A stretch of 64,000 nucleotides of DNA from Chthoniobacter flavus Ellin428 (GCF_000173075.1 NZ_ABVL01000002.1:310001-374000), one strand, 5' to 3'; shown: positions 16,321-25,569, numbered from the stretch's first letter. Program-made: numbers and translations. Notes: generated by a model from the sequence alone, not told the origin.

Positions 16321-17644
16321 TGGGGAGCGAGGTGATGACCGGGGTTTGCTGGCCCGGCGGTTCGTGCAGAATGCGTTCCAATGTCTGGTAGAAGCCCGGG
16401 TAGGAAGTGTTCACGCAGTCCGTATTGGTGATGATCGTCTCGCCCTCGGCAAACATGCCGGCGATAGCGAAAGCCATGGCAATGCGATGATCGCCGTAGC
16501 TGTCGAGTCGCGCCCCGTGCAGCGGAATGCCGCCAGTGATGACCATACCATCCTCGGTCTCCTGCACCTGCGCGCCCATGGCCCGCAAGTTCGTCGCGAC
16601 CGCGGCCAGGCGATCGGTTTCCTTCACCCGCAGTTCGCCGGCGTCCTTGATGACGGTGGTGCCATTGGCCAGCGCCGCAGCCACAGCGAGGATCGGCAAT
16701 TCATCGATGACATTCGGAATTTCTTTGCCACCGATCTCGGTGCCCTTGAGGCGCGCGCCGCGCACTTCGATCACACCGAGCGGTTCGGCCTCTTCGTTCT
16801 CGACGATCTCGCGCACATGCGCACCCATTCGCACGAGCACGGCGAGGACGCCGGTGCGGGTCTCGTTGAGGCCAACATTCTTGATGAGCAGATGCGAGCG
16901 CGGTTGCGCGGCCGCGGCCACGAGCCAGAAGGCCGCGCTGGAGATATCGCCCGGCACCTGGAAGTCACGCGACTCCGGCGTGAGCCCGCCGTGCAGCGAA
17001 ACGGTGAGGTCATTCTTCTGCGGGCGAATGAGAAAATACTCGAGCATGCGCTCGGTGTGATTGCGGCTCTGCGTAGGCTCCGTCACGCTCGTGCGGCCCT
17101 TGGCAAACATGCCGGCGAGCAGCACCGCGCTCTTCACCTGCGCGCTGGCCACCGGGCTCACATAGTCGATCGGCTGAAGATTGCCGCCTTCGATGACGAG
17201 CGGCGGACGGCCATCCTTGCCCTCGGCGGTAATCTTCGCGCCCATCTGCGTCAGCGGTTCCATCACCCGGCGCATCGGACGCTTGGAGAGCGACGGATCG
17301 CCGATCAAGCGGCTGCGGAAAGGCTGACCAGCCAGAAGGCCCGACATGAGGCGCATGGTGGTGCCGGAGTTGCCGCAATCGATATCATGCGTGGGTGCGG
17401 CGAAGACGCGGCGCTTGCCCTGCACGATGAGCGTCGTCTCATCCGCGCTCTCGATCGGGACGCCCAGCGCCCGTATGGCGGCCACGGTGCAAAGGCAATC
17501 TTCACTCGGCAAAAATCCGCGAATGACACATGTGCCATTGCTCATGGACGCGAGCATCACCGCACGGTGCGAAATGCTCTTATCACCGGGGACTTCGAGT
17601 TCGGTTTGGATCGTGTTGGCGCGGCGAATTTTCCAGTCAGGCAT
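16313..17644 (-). CDS. aroA: 3-phosphoshikimate 1-carboxyvinyltransferase (EPSP synthase)
   Basis: Transfers enolpyruvate from PEP to shikimate-3-phosphate in the chorismate pathway. 443 residues. Motifs: VPGDKSISHRAVMLA at the N-terminus, DCGNSGTTMRLMSG, SAQVKSAVLLAG, and RVKETDRL with GDHRIAMAFAIAG toward the C-terminus. It overlaps tyrA and cmk by eight bases each, so translation is probably coupled. Confidence 0.97.
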   Translation of the reverse strand: MPDWKIRRANTIQTELEVPGDKSISHRAVMLASMSNGTCVIRGFLPSEDCLCTVAAIRALGVPIESADETTLIVQGKRRVFAAPTHDIDCGNSGTTMRLMSGLLAGQPFRSRLIGDPSLSKRPMRRVMEPLTQMGAKITAEGKDGRPPLVIEGGNLQPIDYVSPVASAQVKSAVLLAGMFAKGRTSVTEPTQSRNHTERMLEYFLIRPQKNDLTVSLHGGLTPESRDFQVPGDISSAAFWLVAAAAQPRSHLLIKNVGLNETRTGVLAVLVRMGAHVREIVENEEAEPLGVIEVRGARLKGTEIGGKEIPNVIDELPILAVAAALANGTTVIKDAGELRVKETDRLAAVATNLRAMGAQVQETEDGMVITGGIPLHGARLDSYGDHRIAMAFAIAGMFAEGETIITNTDCVNTSYPGFYQTLERILHEPPGQQTPVITSLPNA

Positions 17645-18491
17645 GCGAATGTTTCGGGAAGCGCAGCTGGTCGCGCTGCGTTTTGGCTTGGGTGAGAAGG
17701 GCGGTCATGGAGGCGTCGTGGTCGAGCAGTGTTGCGATTTCACGCAGCTTTTCAATCATGGCTTCCACGGATGCGCGAACAGCGGTGTGATTGCTGCGTA
17801 GAATCTCGGTCCACATTTCCGGCGGACCGCTCGCCACGCGGGTGGTGTCGCGGAAGCCGGGCCCCGCGAATTCCAGGGCCGTGGCGTTTTTTTCGGCGAC
17901 GAGATTGACGAGCGCCGCAGCGAGCAAATGCGGAAAGTGGCTGACCATGGCCACGATCTCATCGTGCTCCGCCGGGGAAAGTTCCAGCACACGCCCGCCC
18001 AGCGTCTGCCAGAAATTGTGAATGGTGGTCACCGCTTCCGCATCGGTCCGGGAGTCGGGTGTGACGATGCAGGCCGCGCCATCGAAAAGGCCAGCGCGGG
18101 CCGCTTCCAGGCCGGTCCGCTCGGAGCCAGCCATCGGATGGCTGCCCACAAAGCGGCCGCGCTGGGCAAAGATGGGGCTCAATTCCTCGACGACCGGTCC
18201 CTTGCAACTGCCGACATCGGTGATGATGGCCCGCGACGGGACGAGCGATGCGATCTGCCGGGCCAGCGAGCCCATGATGCCGATCGGCACCGCAAGCACC
18301 ACGATATCCGCATCGTGCACCACCTCCGCGAGATCCGTCGAAGCCACTTCCGCCAGCGCCCGCTTTTGCAACTCAGCGACCGCTTCCGCACGACGCGCCC
18401 ACACCGCCACATGAAAACCAGCGGCCCGCCGCGCTGCGAGCGCGATGGAACCGCCGAGCAATCCGGGTCCGATGATGGCGAGTCGTGTCAT
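17637..18491 (-). CDS. tyrA: Prephenate/arogenate dehydrogenase TyrA
   Basis: NAD-dependent oxidative decarboxylation in tyrosine synthesis. 284 residues, no fused chorismate mutase or ACT domain. The Rossmann motif is GPGLLGGS (Gly8-Gly13), followed by ITDVGSCKG, GSHPMAGSE and FRDTTRVASG, all typical. It is the first gene of the tyrA-aroA-cmk-plsC unit and follows an intrinsic terminator of the upstream lipoprotein gene. Confidence 0.95.
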   Translation of the reverse strand: MTRLAIIGPGLLGGSIALAARRAAGFHVAVWARRAEAVAELQKRALAEVASTDLAEVVHDADIVVLAVPIGIMGSLARQIASLVPSRAIITDVGSCKGPVVEELSPIFAQRGRFVGSHPMAGSERTGLEAARAGLFDGAACIVTPDSRTDAEAVTTIHNFWQTLGGRVLELSPAEHDEIVAMVSHFPHLLAAALVNLVAEKNATALEFAGPGFRDTTRVASGPPEMWTEILRSNHTAVRASVEAMIEKLREIATLLDHDASMTALLTQAKTQRDQLRFPKHSHA

Positions 18492-18500
18492 GAAAAATGG

Positions 18501-18543
18501 GAAAAAAAGCCCGGCCTGCGGCGCGGAGCCGGCGGGCCGGGCT
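18501..18543 (-). terminator. Intrinsic terminator downstream of the lipoprotein gene
   Basis: On the minus strand a perfect nine-base-pair stem AGCCCGGCC / GGCCGGGCT (plus-strand arms 18508-18516 and 18535-18543) is followed directly by a run of seven T. It lies about 20 bases after the lipoprotein stop and just before tyrA, so it separates the two transcription units. This is the clearest rho-independent terminator in the window. Confidence 0.85.
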
Positions 18544-18565
18544 GAAGACTTTGGAAAGTCGCGCG

Positions 18566-18976
18566 CTAGGGAACGAGGAAACTCTTGCCGGAATAGGGAT
18601 CCTTCACCTCCGTGCCGGGCGGGAAGCCACGTACGTCGATGTAGCCCTTGTATTGATCGTACGGACTGAAGACGAAGCCCGGTTTGCCGGGCACCGGCTT
18701 GGCGTAAGGAATTTCGCCAGTGGAGGGCGACTTGGCCTCCGGCACCGGTGATGGCGGCTTGCCACTGGTCGTGGCGTCCGGAGCTGGCTTGGTATTGTCC
18801 GTCGTGGGAGGCGCGGTGTTCGTCGGGCTCTGCGAGTCATCAGGCGGAGCCGTGGTCGTCATCGTATCGGTCGCCGTGTGACCGGGTTTGTTGTGCTTTC
18901 TAGGAGCATCATCCTGGCAAGCGCTGAAGAGGGCAACGGTCAACGCGAGAGCAGCCGGAACAGTGAATCGCTTCAT
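18566..18976 (-). CDS. Putative lipoprotein, Pro/Thr-rich
   Basis: 136 residues from ATG 18976 (MKRFTVPAALALTVALFSACQDD): a lipoprotein signal peptide with the lipobox FSAC. A long disordered Pro/Thr/Asp-rich stretch follows, then a compact C-terminal segment ending DPYSGKSFLVP. It probably sits in the envelope; no enzymatic motif is visible. The open frame continues upstream of 18976 but that part lacks a signal peptide. A strong terminator follows it. Confidence 0.75.
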   Translation of the reverse strand: MKRFTVPAALALTVALFSACQDDAPRKHNKPGHTATDTMTTTAPPDDSQSPTNTAPPTTDNTKPAPDATTSGKPPSPVPEAKSPSTGEIPYAKPVPGKPGFVFSPYDQYKGYIDVRGFPPGTEVKDPYSGKSFLVP

Positions 18977-19058
18977 AAAGGTAGTGTGGCTATTAACTGA
19001 AGCTACGCGGGGGTGACAATGGAAATTTCCCATGTGTGCCATTCGGGGCAAGGTTGTT

Positions 19059-20066
19059 TCACGATGCTTTCAGAACCCGGAGATCGGCTCGCAGTTGCTC
19101 GTCCAGTGCCGCGACGACGGCTTCCGGGGCTTCCAGGGCGGCCATAATACCCCCGTGGGCAATCATCGTGAGCGGGCAGGCCGGCACGAGTCGCTGCACC
19201 TGCAGGGCACTCCCTTCCGGCTCCGGAGAGCGAATCTCGCTCCAGAGCAGCGCCATGGGCCGCAGGAGCATGCGCAGGCGCGCGTCGAGATCGAAGCTCA
19301 AGCTACCGCTGAGCCAGGCCAGCGTCGCGTGTTCAGCGGCCGGCTGCTGTGCGCAGGTGGAAATGACATCGATCATCTCCTCGGTCACCGCGGAGGGATC
19401 GGTAAAGACTGCCTTGCGCAGCCAGTTCGCCACGGAGGATTTGGTGGAAAGATGATTACGGTAGAGAAAGCGGGCGAGGAGCGGGATGCGGTAGAGCCAT
19501 CGCGAAAAGAACGACAGCGTATGGCCGCCGATTTCGCCGGTGCCATTTGGCATGTGCAGAACGAGCCGCGAGACGAGTTCGGGATGCTGCGTAGCCAGGT
19601 AAACGCAGAGCCCGGCCGACCAACCACTCGCCACGAGCACCGGCGGCTGTTCCCATTCAAAGCTACGCAGGAAATCGGCCAGCGTCCGGACGCAATCCGC
19701 CGCGGTAAGCCGCAGCGCCGGTCGCTCGGATTCGCCGAACCCGAGCAAATCGAGCGCGATGACCCGATGCCGGGAAGCAAATTCCGGATAGACCTTCGAC
19801 CACTCGTAGGAGGAGGCGCCGAAGCCCACATTGTGCACGAAGACGAGCGGACGCCCGCTGCCGGACTCGTGATAGACCACCTGCCCGAGACTCGTGTGCC
19901 GCACCTTGGTGGAGAATACCGGCGCCGAAATCGCATCAGGCACACGCCGCCTGGTCGGTGGCCGCAAGGCATACTTCAGTGCGACGAGGATGGCAGTGAC
20001 GATCCCCGCGCTGATGCCCACGCGCCAGGCGTGTTTGGGTTTGAGCTGGAGCTTCTTCGAATCCAA
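19059..20066 (-). CDS. Membrane-anchored alpha/beta hydrolase
   Basis: 335 residues. An N-terminal anchor (about 13-32) precedes an alpha/beta-hydrolase domain with the oxyanion-region FVHNVGFGASSYEW, DLLGFGES, and the nucleophile elbow GWSAG (Ser150). A late histidine in MIAHGGIMAALEAPEAV may complete the triad. Substrate unknown. It stands alone on the minus strand, 82 bases upstream of the lipoprotein start. Confidence 0.8.
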   Translation of the reverse strand: MDSKKLQLKPKHAWRVGISAGIVTAILVALKYALRPPTRRRVPDAISAPVFSTKVRHTSLGQVVYHESGSGRPLVFVHNVGFGASSYEWSKVYPEFASRHRVIALDLLGFGESERPALRLTAADCVRTLADFLRSFEWEQPPVLVASGWSAGLCVYLATQHPELVSRLVLHMPNGTGEIGGHTLSFFSRWLYRIPLLARFLYRNHLSTKSSVANWLRKAVFTDPSAVTEEMIDVISTCAQQPAAEHATLAWLSGSLSFDLDARLRMLLRPMALLWSEIRSPEPEGSALQVQRLVPACPLTMIAHGGIMAALEAPEAVVAALDEQLRADLRVLKAS

Positions 20067-20230
20067 GGAGTGGTCTTCTATAATAATGATAATTCAGCAG
20101 CGCCGCTTGTCTTGGAAATCAGCTGGCGGACACATGTGTTCATAAGCACACAACACTCCCCACGCGTCAACACGAGAATGAAGGTGAATTCCTTTTCTTC
20201 GCCATCTCGGTCCTCCGTCCTCCGCCCCCC

Positions 20231-21142
20231 CTATTTGAGATTGCGCATGCGCAGGAGGAACCCCTCCCGCTCGTAGCGCACGAAGGTATCCAGAATGACC
20301 CCGCAAGTCAGGCTCAACGCGGCGAGCACCGCCAACCCGGTGGCCAGAATCGCCAGCGGCACCCGGTAAACGTATTGATAGCGAATATAGTCCAGGATCG
20401 GAAACGTCCCCGCCACCAGGCATCCGAAGAAAAAGATCCCCGCCACCGAAGAGAAGAACAGGAGCGGTTTGAAGTCCTTGCACACCTTCACCATGGTGAA
20501 GAAAACGCGCAGGCCGTCCTTCACAGTGCTCAGCTTGGAAAACGACCCCTCCGGGCGCGAGCGGAAGGCAACCGCCACCTCGTGTTGCACGAATCCCTTG
20601 TCGATCGTCTGCACGGCAATCTCCGTCTCGATTTCAAAGCCCGTCGCGAGCAGCGGCACGTTGCGATAAAAGTGGCGGCTAAAGAGGCGATAACCAGAGA
20701 AGAGATCACCCACGGGGGTGCGGAAGATAGTTCCGAGGAGCCTGGCCAGCGCGTTGTTTGCCCAGGTGTGCGTGGTCTTGAACGCGTTCTGGTCGTCGCT
20801 GACCCGGCGCCCGACCACGGTGTCGCCTCCCCGCTCCTCGATCGCCGCGAGGAGTTTCTTCCCCTCCTCCGCCGGGTAGGTGTCGTCGCCATCCACCATC
20901 AGCAGGTAGTCGCTATCCGCCACGCGAAAGAGCGTCTGCACCGCATATCCTTTGCCCGGGCGCGGCTCGTAAATGACCTCGGCGCCGTGGGCGCGGGCGA
21001 TTTTCGCCGTATCATCGGTGCTGCGGTTATCGATGACTAGAATCCGGGCGGAAGGAAATTCACGGCGAAAATCGTCGGCGACCTTGCCCACGGTCAGGGC
21101 CTCATTGAGGCAGGGAATGCCGATGGTCAGGGTGTAGTTCAT
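20231..21142 (-). CDS. Family 2 glycosyltransferase with C-terminal membrane segments
   Basis: 303 residues from ATG 21142 (MNYTLTIGIPCLNEA, where the GT-A fold begins). The frame stays open to an ATG at 21310, which would add a 56-residue low-complexity leader. Metal/nucleotide-binding DGDD is at 84-87. A GFEIETEIAVQ segment and two C-terminal hydrophobic helices resemble dolichol-phosphate mannosyltransferase-like enzymes acting on polyprenyl carriers. The product is unknown; it probably serves envelope polysaccharide or glycoprotein synthesis. Confidence 0.85.
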   Translation of the reverse strand: MNYTLTIGIPCLNEALTVGKVADDFRREFPSARILVIDNRSTDDTAKIARAHGAEVIYEPRPGKGYAVQTLFRVADSDYLLMVDGDDTYPAEEGKKLLAAIEERGGDTVVGRRVSDDQNAFKTTHTWANNALARLLGTIFRTPVGDLFSGYRLFSRHFYRNVPLLATGFEIETEIAVQTIDKGFVQHEVAVAFRSRPEGSFSKLSTVKDGLRVFFTMVKVCKDFKPLLFFSSVAGIFFFGCLVAGTFPILDYIRYQYVYRVPLAILATGLAVLAALSLTCGVILDTFVRYEREGFLLRMRNLK

Positions 21143-21407
21143 AGTTCCCGGGTGCGTCGGGAGCCCTTGATCTACACGGGAGGGTGAAGCCTGTCCATGA
21201 ACCGTCCTTTCGCCATATTCCGCCGGACGCGCCGCCGCCGGCATCGGCGCGGATACACTGTTGATATCAGATGTTACTTTGTTGTCGGTCGGCATGGTCC
21301 GTTCTTCCATGCCATTCTGAATAGAGACTGAATAACACCAGACTACTCCGGATCGCTGCTATTCACGGACATATGAACCCAAACCCACCGGCCGACTGGG
21401 GCAGCCA

Positions 21408-21923
21408 TCAATGCTGCACCTGCAGCACGATGATGATCTGCCCTTTCCCGTAGAGCGGGCCGCGGATGAAGAGCGGGCTGTTCGGGGCGAGCTTCACCTC
21501 GGAGGTACACACCTGCCGATTCTGCTGGAAGATCTTGAGATTCAACAGATATCCCCCGCGCGCTTCCTTGGAAGTGGCCCGCCGGGCGGTCACGCTCAGG
21601 GGGAAGATCGGGCTGGGCAGAAGCCAGTTTTCGGTAAGCTCATCGATCTCCTCCGTGGCGCTGCCGGCGAGTTCGAATTGCGTGTAGCCAAACATCCGCT
21701 TGAGCCGCGGCGCGAACTCGCGGAGTTCGACCGGCGGCTCTTTGGGAGCATCAGGATTGGTTGCCAGGATCACCGCACTCCAGATGCGGTCGTTCTTGGG
21801 CATCGCCGTCGCCGTTCGGCTGACATCCTTCGGAATTGAAAGCGTCATGGCTCCGTCCTTGTCCACGCCAAACGCCAGGCCCGCGAGGCCCAGCAGCAGC
21901 AAAATGGCAGGCCAGATTCGCAT
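21408..21923 (-). CDS. Secreted protein of unknown function in the ECF sigma unit
   Basis: 171 residues with a Sec signal peptide (MRIWPAILLLLGLAGLAFG). The mature part is beta-rich with no recognised motif. Its start lies directly against the stop of the putative anti-sigma gene, so it is probably co-transcribed with sigma and anti-sigma factors and may be a sensor or output of that system. Confidence 0.6.
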   Translation of the reverse strand: MRIWPAILLLLGLAGLAFGVDKDGAMTLSIPKDVSRTATAMPKNDRIWSAVILATNPDAPKEPPVELREFAPRLKRMFGYTQFELAGSATEEIDELTENWLLPSPIFPLSVTARRATSKEARGGYLLNLKIFQQNRQVCTSEVKLAPNSPLFIRGPLYGKGQIIIVLQVQH

Positions 21924-22442
21924 CTATTTGTTCAGCGCGTAGGTCGCCGGAATGTAATCAAGGCCATCCAGCCACACGACGGTCATTTGATCCTTCGGGT
22001 CGTAGACTGTCGAAGCGGTGACATTGGGGTCCGTGGACCAATTCTCGACGACCTGGGCGAAATAAGTCGACGTCTCGAGGTGCTTCGGCCCGCCGGGAAT
22101 CATGGTCGCGAACAACGCTCCCGCAACGATCAGGCAGGACGCCCCTGCCCAAGCCAGGCCCGGGATGGACCAGAAAGACCATTGCTTCTTCTCCACGACC
22201 CGCGGTTTCGGCGTCTCCGCCTCGATCCGCTGCAGGAGTTGATGATTGAAGAAATCCGGGTTCGGCATCTCCAACACCGGCGGGTGCGCCCGCAGGAGAC
22301 GGCCCAGCTTCAGGGCATCGTCCCGGTCCGCCGCCGCATCCGGATGTTCCGCCAGTTGCTTTTCGAACTCCGCCAGTTCGGCGTCGGTCAGCTTGCCGTC
22401 CACCCATGCGGTAAATTGCTCTTCAAATGGTTTCATAGACAT
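21924..22442 (-). CDS. Putative anti-sigma factor
   Basis: 172 residues. An acidic N-terminal domain (FEEQFTAWVDGKLTDAELAEFEKQLAEHP region) of the type found in anti-sigma proteins is followed by one transmembrane helix (about residues 97-113) and a small extracytoplasmic tail. The zinc-binding H-x3-C-x2-C of ZAS domains is absent. Identity rests on topology and on the 20-base overlap with the upstream ECF sigma gene. Start may be 22442 or 22436. Confidence 0.65.
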   Translation of the reverse strand: MSMKPFEEQFTAWVDGKLTDAELAEFEKQLAEHPDAAADRDDALKLGRLLRAHPPVLEMPNPDFFNHQLLQRIEAETPKPRVVEKKQWSFWSIPGLAWAGASCLIVAGALFATMIPGGPKHLETSTYFAQVVENWSTDPNVTASTVYDPKDQMTVVWLDGLDYIPATYALNK

Positions 22443-23064
22443 CTTTCAGCAGGGCTTGGAGTTTCTTGCGGGCGTAAAAAAGGCGGGACATGACGGTGCC
22501 GAGCGAACAGCCCATCTGCTCGGCGATTTCCGTGTATTCGAGTCCATCGATTTCGCGCATGACGATGGCCGTGCGATGTTCGGGCGAAAGCTTGGCGATG
22601 GCCTCATCGATGCGCTGGCGGATCTCTTTGTCGGAAATACGCTCCGCCGGCTCCATCTCGCTCTTCGGCGCCGTCGCGGCGCCCGGGGCGATATTATGAA
22701 GGCCGATCTGGTCATCAAACTCCTGGCCGCCTTCGATCTGCTTCTTGCGCAGCGAATCAATGGCGACGTTCATGAGGATCCGATAGAGCCACGTGTAAAA
22801 AGAGGATTGTCCGCGAAACCGGTTGATCGATTTCCACGCCTTCAGGAAGCCGTCCTGGGCGAGATCCCAAGCGTCCTGTTCGTTGCGGACCATATTGTAA
22901 ATCATGGCGTAGGCTCGATTGCGGTAGCGGATGACGAGTTCATTGAAGGCCGAGGTGTCGCCGGCTTGCGACCGGGCGACCAGTTCGAGGTCGTCCGGTC
23001 CGGCGGCGGCATCCGGGGTCTCCGTGGGCACGGTGTTGGACGGGTCCGGCCTCAATTCATTCAC
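22423..23064 (-). CDS. ECF RNA polymerase sigma factor
   Basis: 213 residues with region 2 (FNELVIRYRNRAYAMIYNMV, then DLAQDGFLKAW and FRGQSSFYTWLYRI) and region 4 (LSPEHRTAIVMREIDGLEYTEIAEQMGC, GTVMSRLFYARKKL). SigE-like ECF group. A GGAG-type ribosome-binding stretch precedes the ATG. It overlaps the putative anti-sigma gene, the classic arrangement. A TTGGAA-N5-TTCCAA palindrome lies just upstream. Confidence 0.92.
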   Translation of the reverse strand: MNELRPDPSNTVPTETPDAAAGPDDLELVARSQAGDTSAFNELVIRYRNRAYAMIYNMVRNEQDAWDLAQDGFLKAWKSINRFRGQSSFYTWLYRILMNVAIDSLRKKQIEGGQEFDDQIGLHNIAPGAATAPKSEMEPAERISDKEIRQRIDEAIAKLSPEHRTAIVMREIDGLEYTEIAEQMGCSLGTVMSRLFYARKKLQALLKDVYETI

Positions 23065-23082
23065 CCCTTTCTCCAGAATTTA

Positions 23083-23099
23083 TTGGAATTCGCTTCCAA
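23083..23099. promoter_or_regulatory. Palindrome upstream of the ECF sigma gene
   Basis: Perfect six-base dyad TTGGAA-N5-TTCCAA, 19 bases before the sigma factor start and immediately after the stop of the preceding gene. It could be an operator or part of an autoregulated promoter; no protein is assigned. Confidence 0.4.
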
Positions 23100-23101
23100 G
23101 T

Positions 23102-23758
23102 CTATTCTGCTTCAAAACGTCGGCGCCACTCTGTGCGGTATTCGCCCATCAACTGAATGACGCCGTCGCGAATCTGGAAGAGCCGTTGGTTGAGCGTGCC
23201 GAAACGGTCGGAATCGATGGCGCCATCCTTGCGCAGCTGCATAGCCCCGTCGATGGCGGTCATGATCGCCTTTAGGGCCCGTTTTAAGTAGGCAATCGTC
23301 ATCCCGATCTCATCCACGTCGTCGTCACTGAGCGCCGCGGCCAGCTTGGCGCTGGCAATCGCCACATGGGTGGAGAGCTTTACGGCCGCCGGCTGGTTTT
23401 GGAGATCCTTCACCTCTTCGAAAAGCTGGTCAATCCACACCGTCAGGGCAAAGGAAGCCTGATACAGAGGGTGCACCTCGAATCCATCCTCGGATTCGTC
23501 TTCGCCTTCGTCACCCTCGGCGTCGGTGATGAGTTCCTCGTCAAAGAGCGAGTCGACGGTCTTTTCCCAGTCGCGACCTTCTTTGTCCAAAAGGTGGTTC
23601 CAGCCCATTTCGCGGGCGATGATCTGGTCGCGGTTCGGGTCGTCGATGTAGCGCTCCAGCAGTTCCATGTACTTCTCAGTCTTGCGGTCCTGCTGTTGGA
23701 GAAAGCGTTCCCAGTCGTATTCGTCCCAAATTCGATCTGGCTCGTCGGATTCGGCCAT
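23102..23758 (-). CDS. Acidic protein of unknown function
   Basis: 218 residues from ATG 23758 (MAESDEPDRIWDEYDWERFL). The frame is open further upstream but this ATG begins the protein-like part. Highly charged and helical, with an acidic run DAEGDEGEDESEDG and a C-terminal helical domain. No signal peptide or known motif. It lies upstream of the ECF sigma gene on the same strand with a 37-base gap. Confidence 0.6.
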   Translation of the reverse strand: MAESDEPDRIWDEYDWERFLQQQDRKTEKYMELLERYIDDPNRDQIIAREMGWNHLLDKEGRDWEKTVDSLFDEELITDAEGDEGEDESEDGFEVHPLYQASFALTVWIDQLFEEVKDLQNQPAAVKLSTHVAIASAKLAAALSDDDVDEIGMTIAYLKRALKAIMTAIDGAMQLRKDGAIDSDRFGTLNQRLFQIRDGVIQLMGEYRTEWRRRFEAE

Positions 23759-23772
23759 ATGCCGTTGATTGA

Positions 23773-24270
23773 TTATCGTGCCGCGCGGCGCTCTGCAAAG
23801 GGATTTTTGCCAGAATATGAAGGCGCCACGCGGACACAGACCTCCGCCATGTCCCCGGCGGTGACCACCGCGCTCGTGACGCGAAAGGCCCGGCAGGAAA
23901 GAATCCGCGAAACGGCTCGGTGCCAGAACCGGATCGAGACAATCGCCAGGACCGATGCCAGGATGGCCAGGGGCACGGTGGGCAGGCCAGTCTGCTCGAG
24001 AAGGAGAGTGATGCCAAAATAGACGGCGGAGTTCAGCAGGAAGCGAAGCTGCAACCGCAGGCCACAACGGATGCGGAGGCCGAAGACGCCGATGGGGAGC
24101 GACACTACCCCGCATAGAAACCAAAAGAGCGGCTGGGCAATGACCGCCGGAAGAGTCTCCTGATCAAGCCCCCGATCGATCCATAATCGTACCGGTAAAA
24201 GCAGCAGGAGCAAGCTGAAGTAGAGGATATCCAGGCGCAGAGTGTACACGCTGCTTTTGCGGCGATTCAT
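23773..24270 (-). CDS. Integral membrane protein of unknown function
   Basis: 165 residues from ATG 24270 (MNRRKSSVYTLRLDILYFSLLLLLLP); the open frame upstream is Pro/Arg-rich and not protein-like. Four hydrophobic helices are visible (for example PLFWFLCGVVSLPIGVFGL and AILASVLAIVSI), ending in a basic tail. Family not recognised. It precedes the acidic unknown protein by 14 bases and may share its transcript. Confidence 0.6.
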   Translation of the reverse strand: MNRRKSSVYTLRLDILYFSLLLLLLPVRLWIDRGLDQETLPAVIAQPLFWFLCGVVSLPIGVFGLRIRCGLRLQLRFLLNSAVYFGITLLLEQTGLPTVPLAILASVLAIVSIRFWHRAVSRILSCRAFRVTSAVVTAGDMAEVCVRVAPSYSGKNPFAERRAAR

Positions 24271-24378
24271 AAGTCCGGATGGCTGGGTTGGGGTTCGTGG
24301 GGGACCGCCACCGGGATGTCGACGGTCTGCAGTCAGACGCAGCGACCATCGAATGAATTCACATCTTTCTATAAAAAT

Positions 24379-24450
24379 CTTTGGGCGCCAAAGAAGCGAA
24401 GCTGGAAGCCCACGCCAGCGATTATACAAATCGCGTAATCACAATCTTAA
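24379..24450 (-). promoter_or_regulatory. AT-rich leader: possible terminator of rlmN and possible promoter
   Basis: On the minus strand, CTTTGG-CGC-CCAAAG (24379-24393) followed by ATTTTTAT could terminate rlmN transcripts about 95 bases after the stop. A TATAAT box (24421-24426) with TTAAGA about 18 bases before it could be a promoter for the downstream membrane protein. The two readings compete, because the hairpin would lie in the leader of that promoter's transcript. Low certainty. Confidence 0.35.
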
Positions 24451-24489
24451 CCACCTAATTAATATCTACTTACGATTTTATATATCTCA

Positions 24490-25569
24490 CTACTTTTCCG
24501 CCGACGCCGGCATCGTCTGCCGACGCAACTGACCACACGCCGCCGCGATGTCGTGCCCCTTTTCCCGGCGAATCGTCGCCGGAATTCGACCCGCTTCCAA
24601 TACCGCCATAAAGGCATCCTGTCGGGCCTCGCTCGGACGGGTCCAATCGAGCCCCTCGACCTTGTTATAAGGAATGCAATTCACCTTGGCCTTCACCTGC
24701 CGCGCCACCTTCACCAAGGCCGCCGCATCCTCCGGCCGATCATTCACCTCTTCGATCAAAATGTATTCAAAAGTCAGCCACTGCTTCTTGCGTTGGGTGT
24801 AGTAGGCGCAGGCCTCGAGCAGGACCTCGAGGGGGTATTTCCGGTTCACCGGCATGATCTGCTCCCGCACCTCATTCGTCGCGCCATGCAGTGAAATAGC
24901 CAACCGCACCTGCAGCGGTTGATCGGCCAGCAGTTTGATCTGCGGCGCCAGCCCGCTGGTCGAAATGGTGATATGCCGCGCCCCCAGCCCGATCCCCCAC
25001 GGCGCATTGATGATCGTGATCGCCTTCATCAGGTTCGTGAAGTTCGCCATCGGCTCCCCCATCCCCATGAAGACGATGTTATTGATCTTCTCCCCGCTCA
25101 GCTCCTCCACCCGCAAAACCTGGTCCACGATCTCCCCCGGCTGCAGATTCCGGCTCCAGCCATCCAATCCGCTCGCGCAGAACTTGCACCCATAAGCACA
25201 CCCCACTTGGGTCGAAATGCAGATCGTCCGCCGATCGCTGGCCTCTCCATAAAGCGCCGGCGATGCCGGGATGAGCACCGACTCGATCAGCGCCCCATCA
25301 TCCAGCCGGAACAGATACTTCAGCGTCGTGTCCTTCGACCCTAGAGTCCGCACCGGCTCCAACCCCGAAAAAGACAACTCCGCCGCCAACTGCTGCCGCA
25401 GCCCCGCCGGCAGATCGCTCATCTCGGCAAAGGACTTCACCCGCTTCCCATAAATCCATTGGACAACCTGCTTGGCCCGATACCCCGGCTGGCCAAGCGT
25501 ACGCAACCGCTCGCTCACTTCATCAAGGGTGAGCGATTTGATCAGCGGTTGGACGGTTGCGGTGGACAT
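24490..25569 (-). CDS. rlmN: 23S rRNA (adenine-C2)-methyltransferase RlmN
   Basis: Radical SAM enzyme methylating A2503 of 23S rRNA and A37 of some tRNAs. 359 residues. The cluster motif is C124-x3-C128-x2-C131 in GCAYGCKFCASG, preceded by CISTQVG. The family motifs GMGEPMANF and ISTSGLAP follow, and the conserved methylation cysteine is Cys345 in AACGQL. Start at ATG 25569. Confidence 0.95.
   Translation of the reverse strand: MSTATVQPLIKSLTLDEVSERLRTLGQPGYRAKQVVQWIYGKRVKSFAEMSDLPAGLRQQLAAELSFSGLEPVRTLGSKDTTLKYLFRLDDGALIESVLIPASPALYGEASDRRTICISTQVGCAYGCKFCASGLDGWSRNLQPGEIVDQVLRVEELSGEKINNIVFMGMGEPMANFTNLMKAITIINAPWGIGLGARHITISTSGLAPQIKLLADQPLQVRLAISLHGATNEVREQIMPVNRKYPLEVLLEACAYYTQRKKQWLTFEYILIEEVNDRPEDAAALVKVARQVKAKVNCIPYNKVEGLDWTRPSEARQDAFMAVLEAGRIPATIRREKGHDIAAACGQLRRQTMPASAEK

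Noticed and set aside
20067..20230. Period-seven GTCCTCC tract near 20206 as another inverted-repeat element
   Set aside because: No mirrored arm was found nearby on either side.
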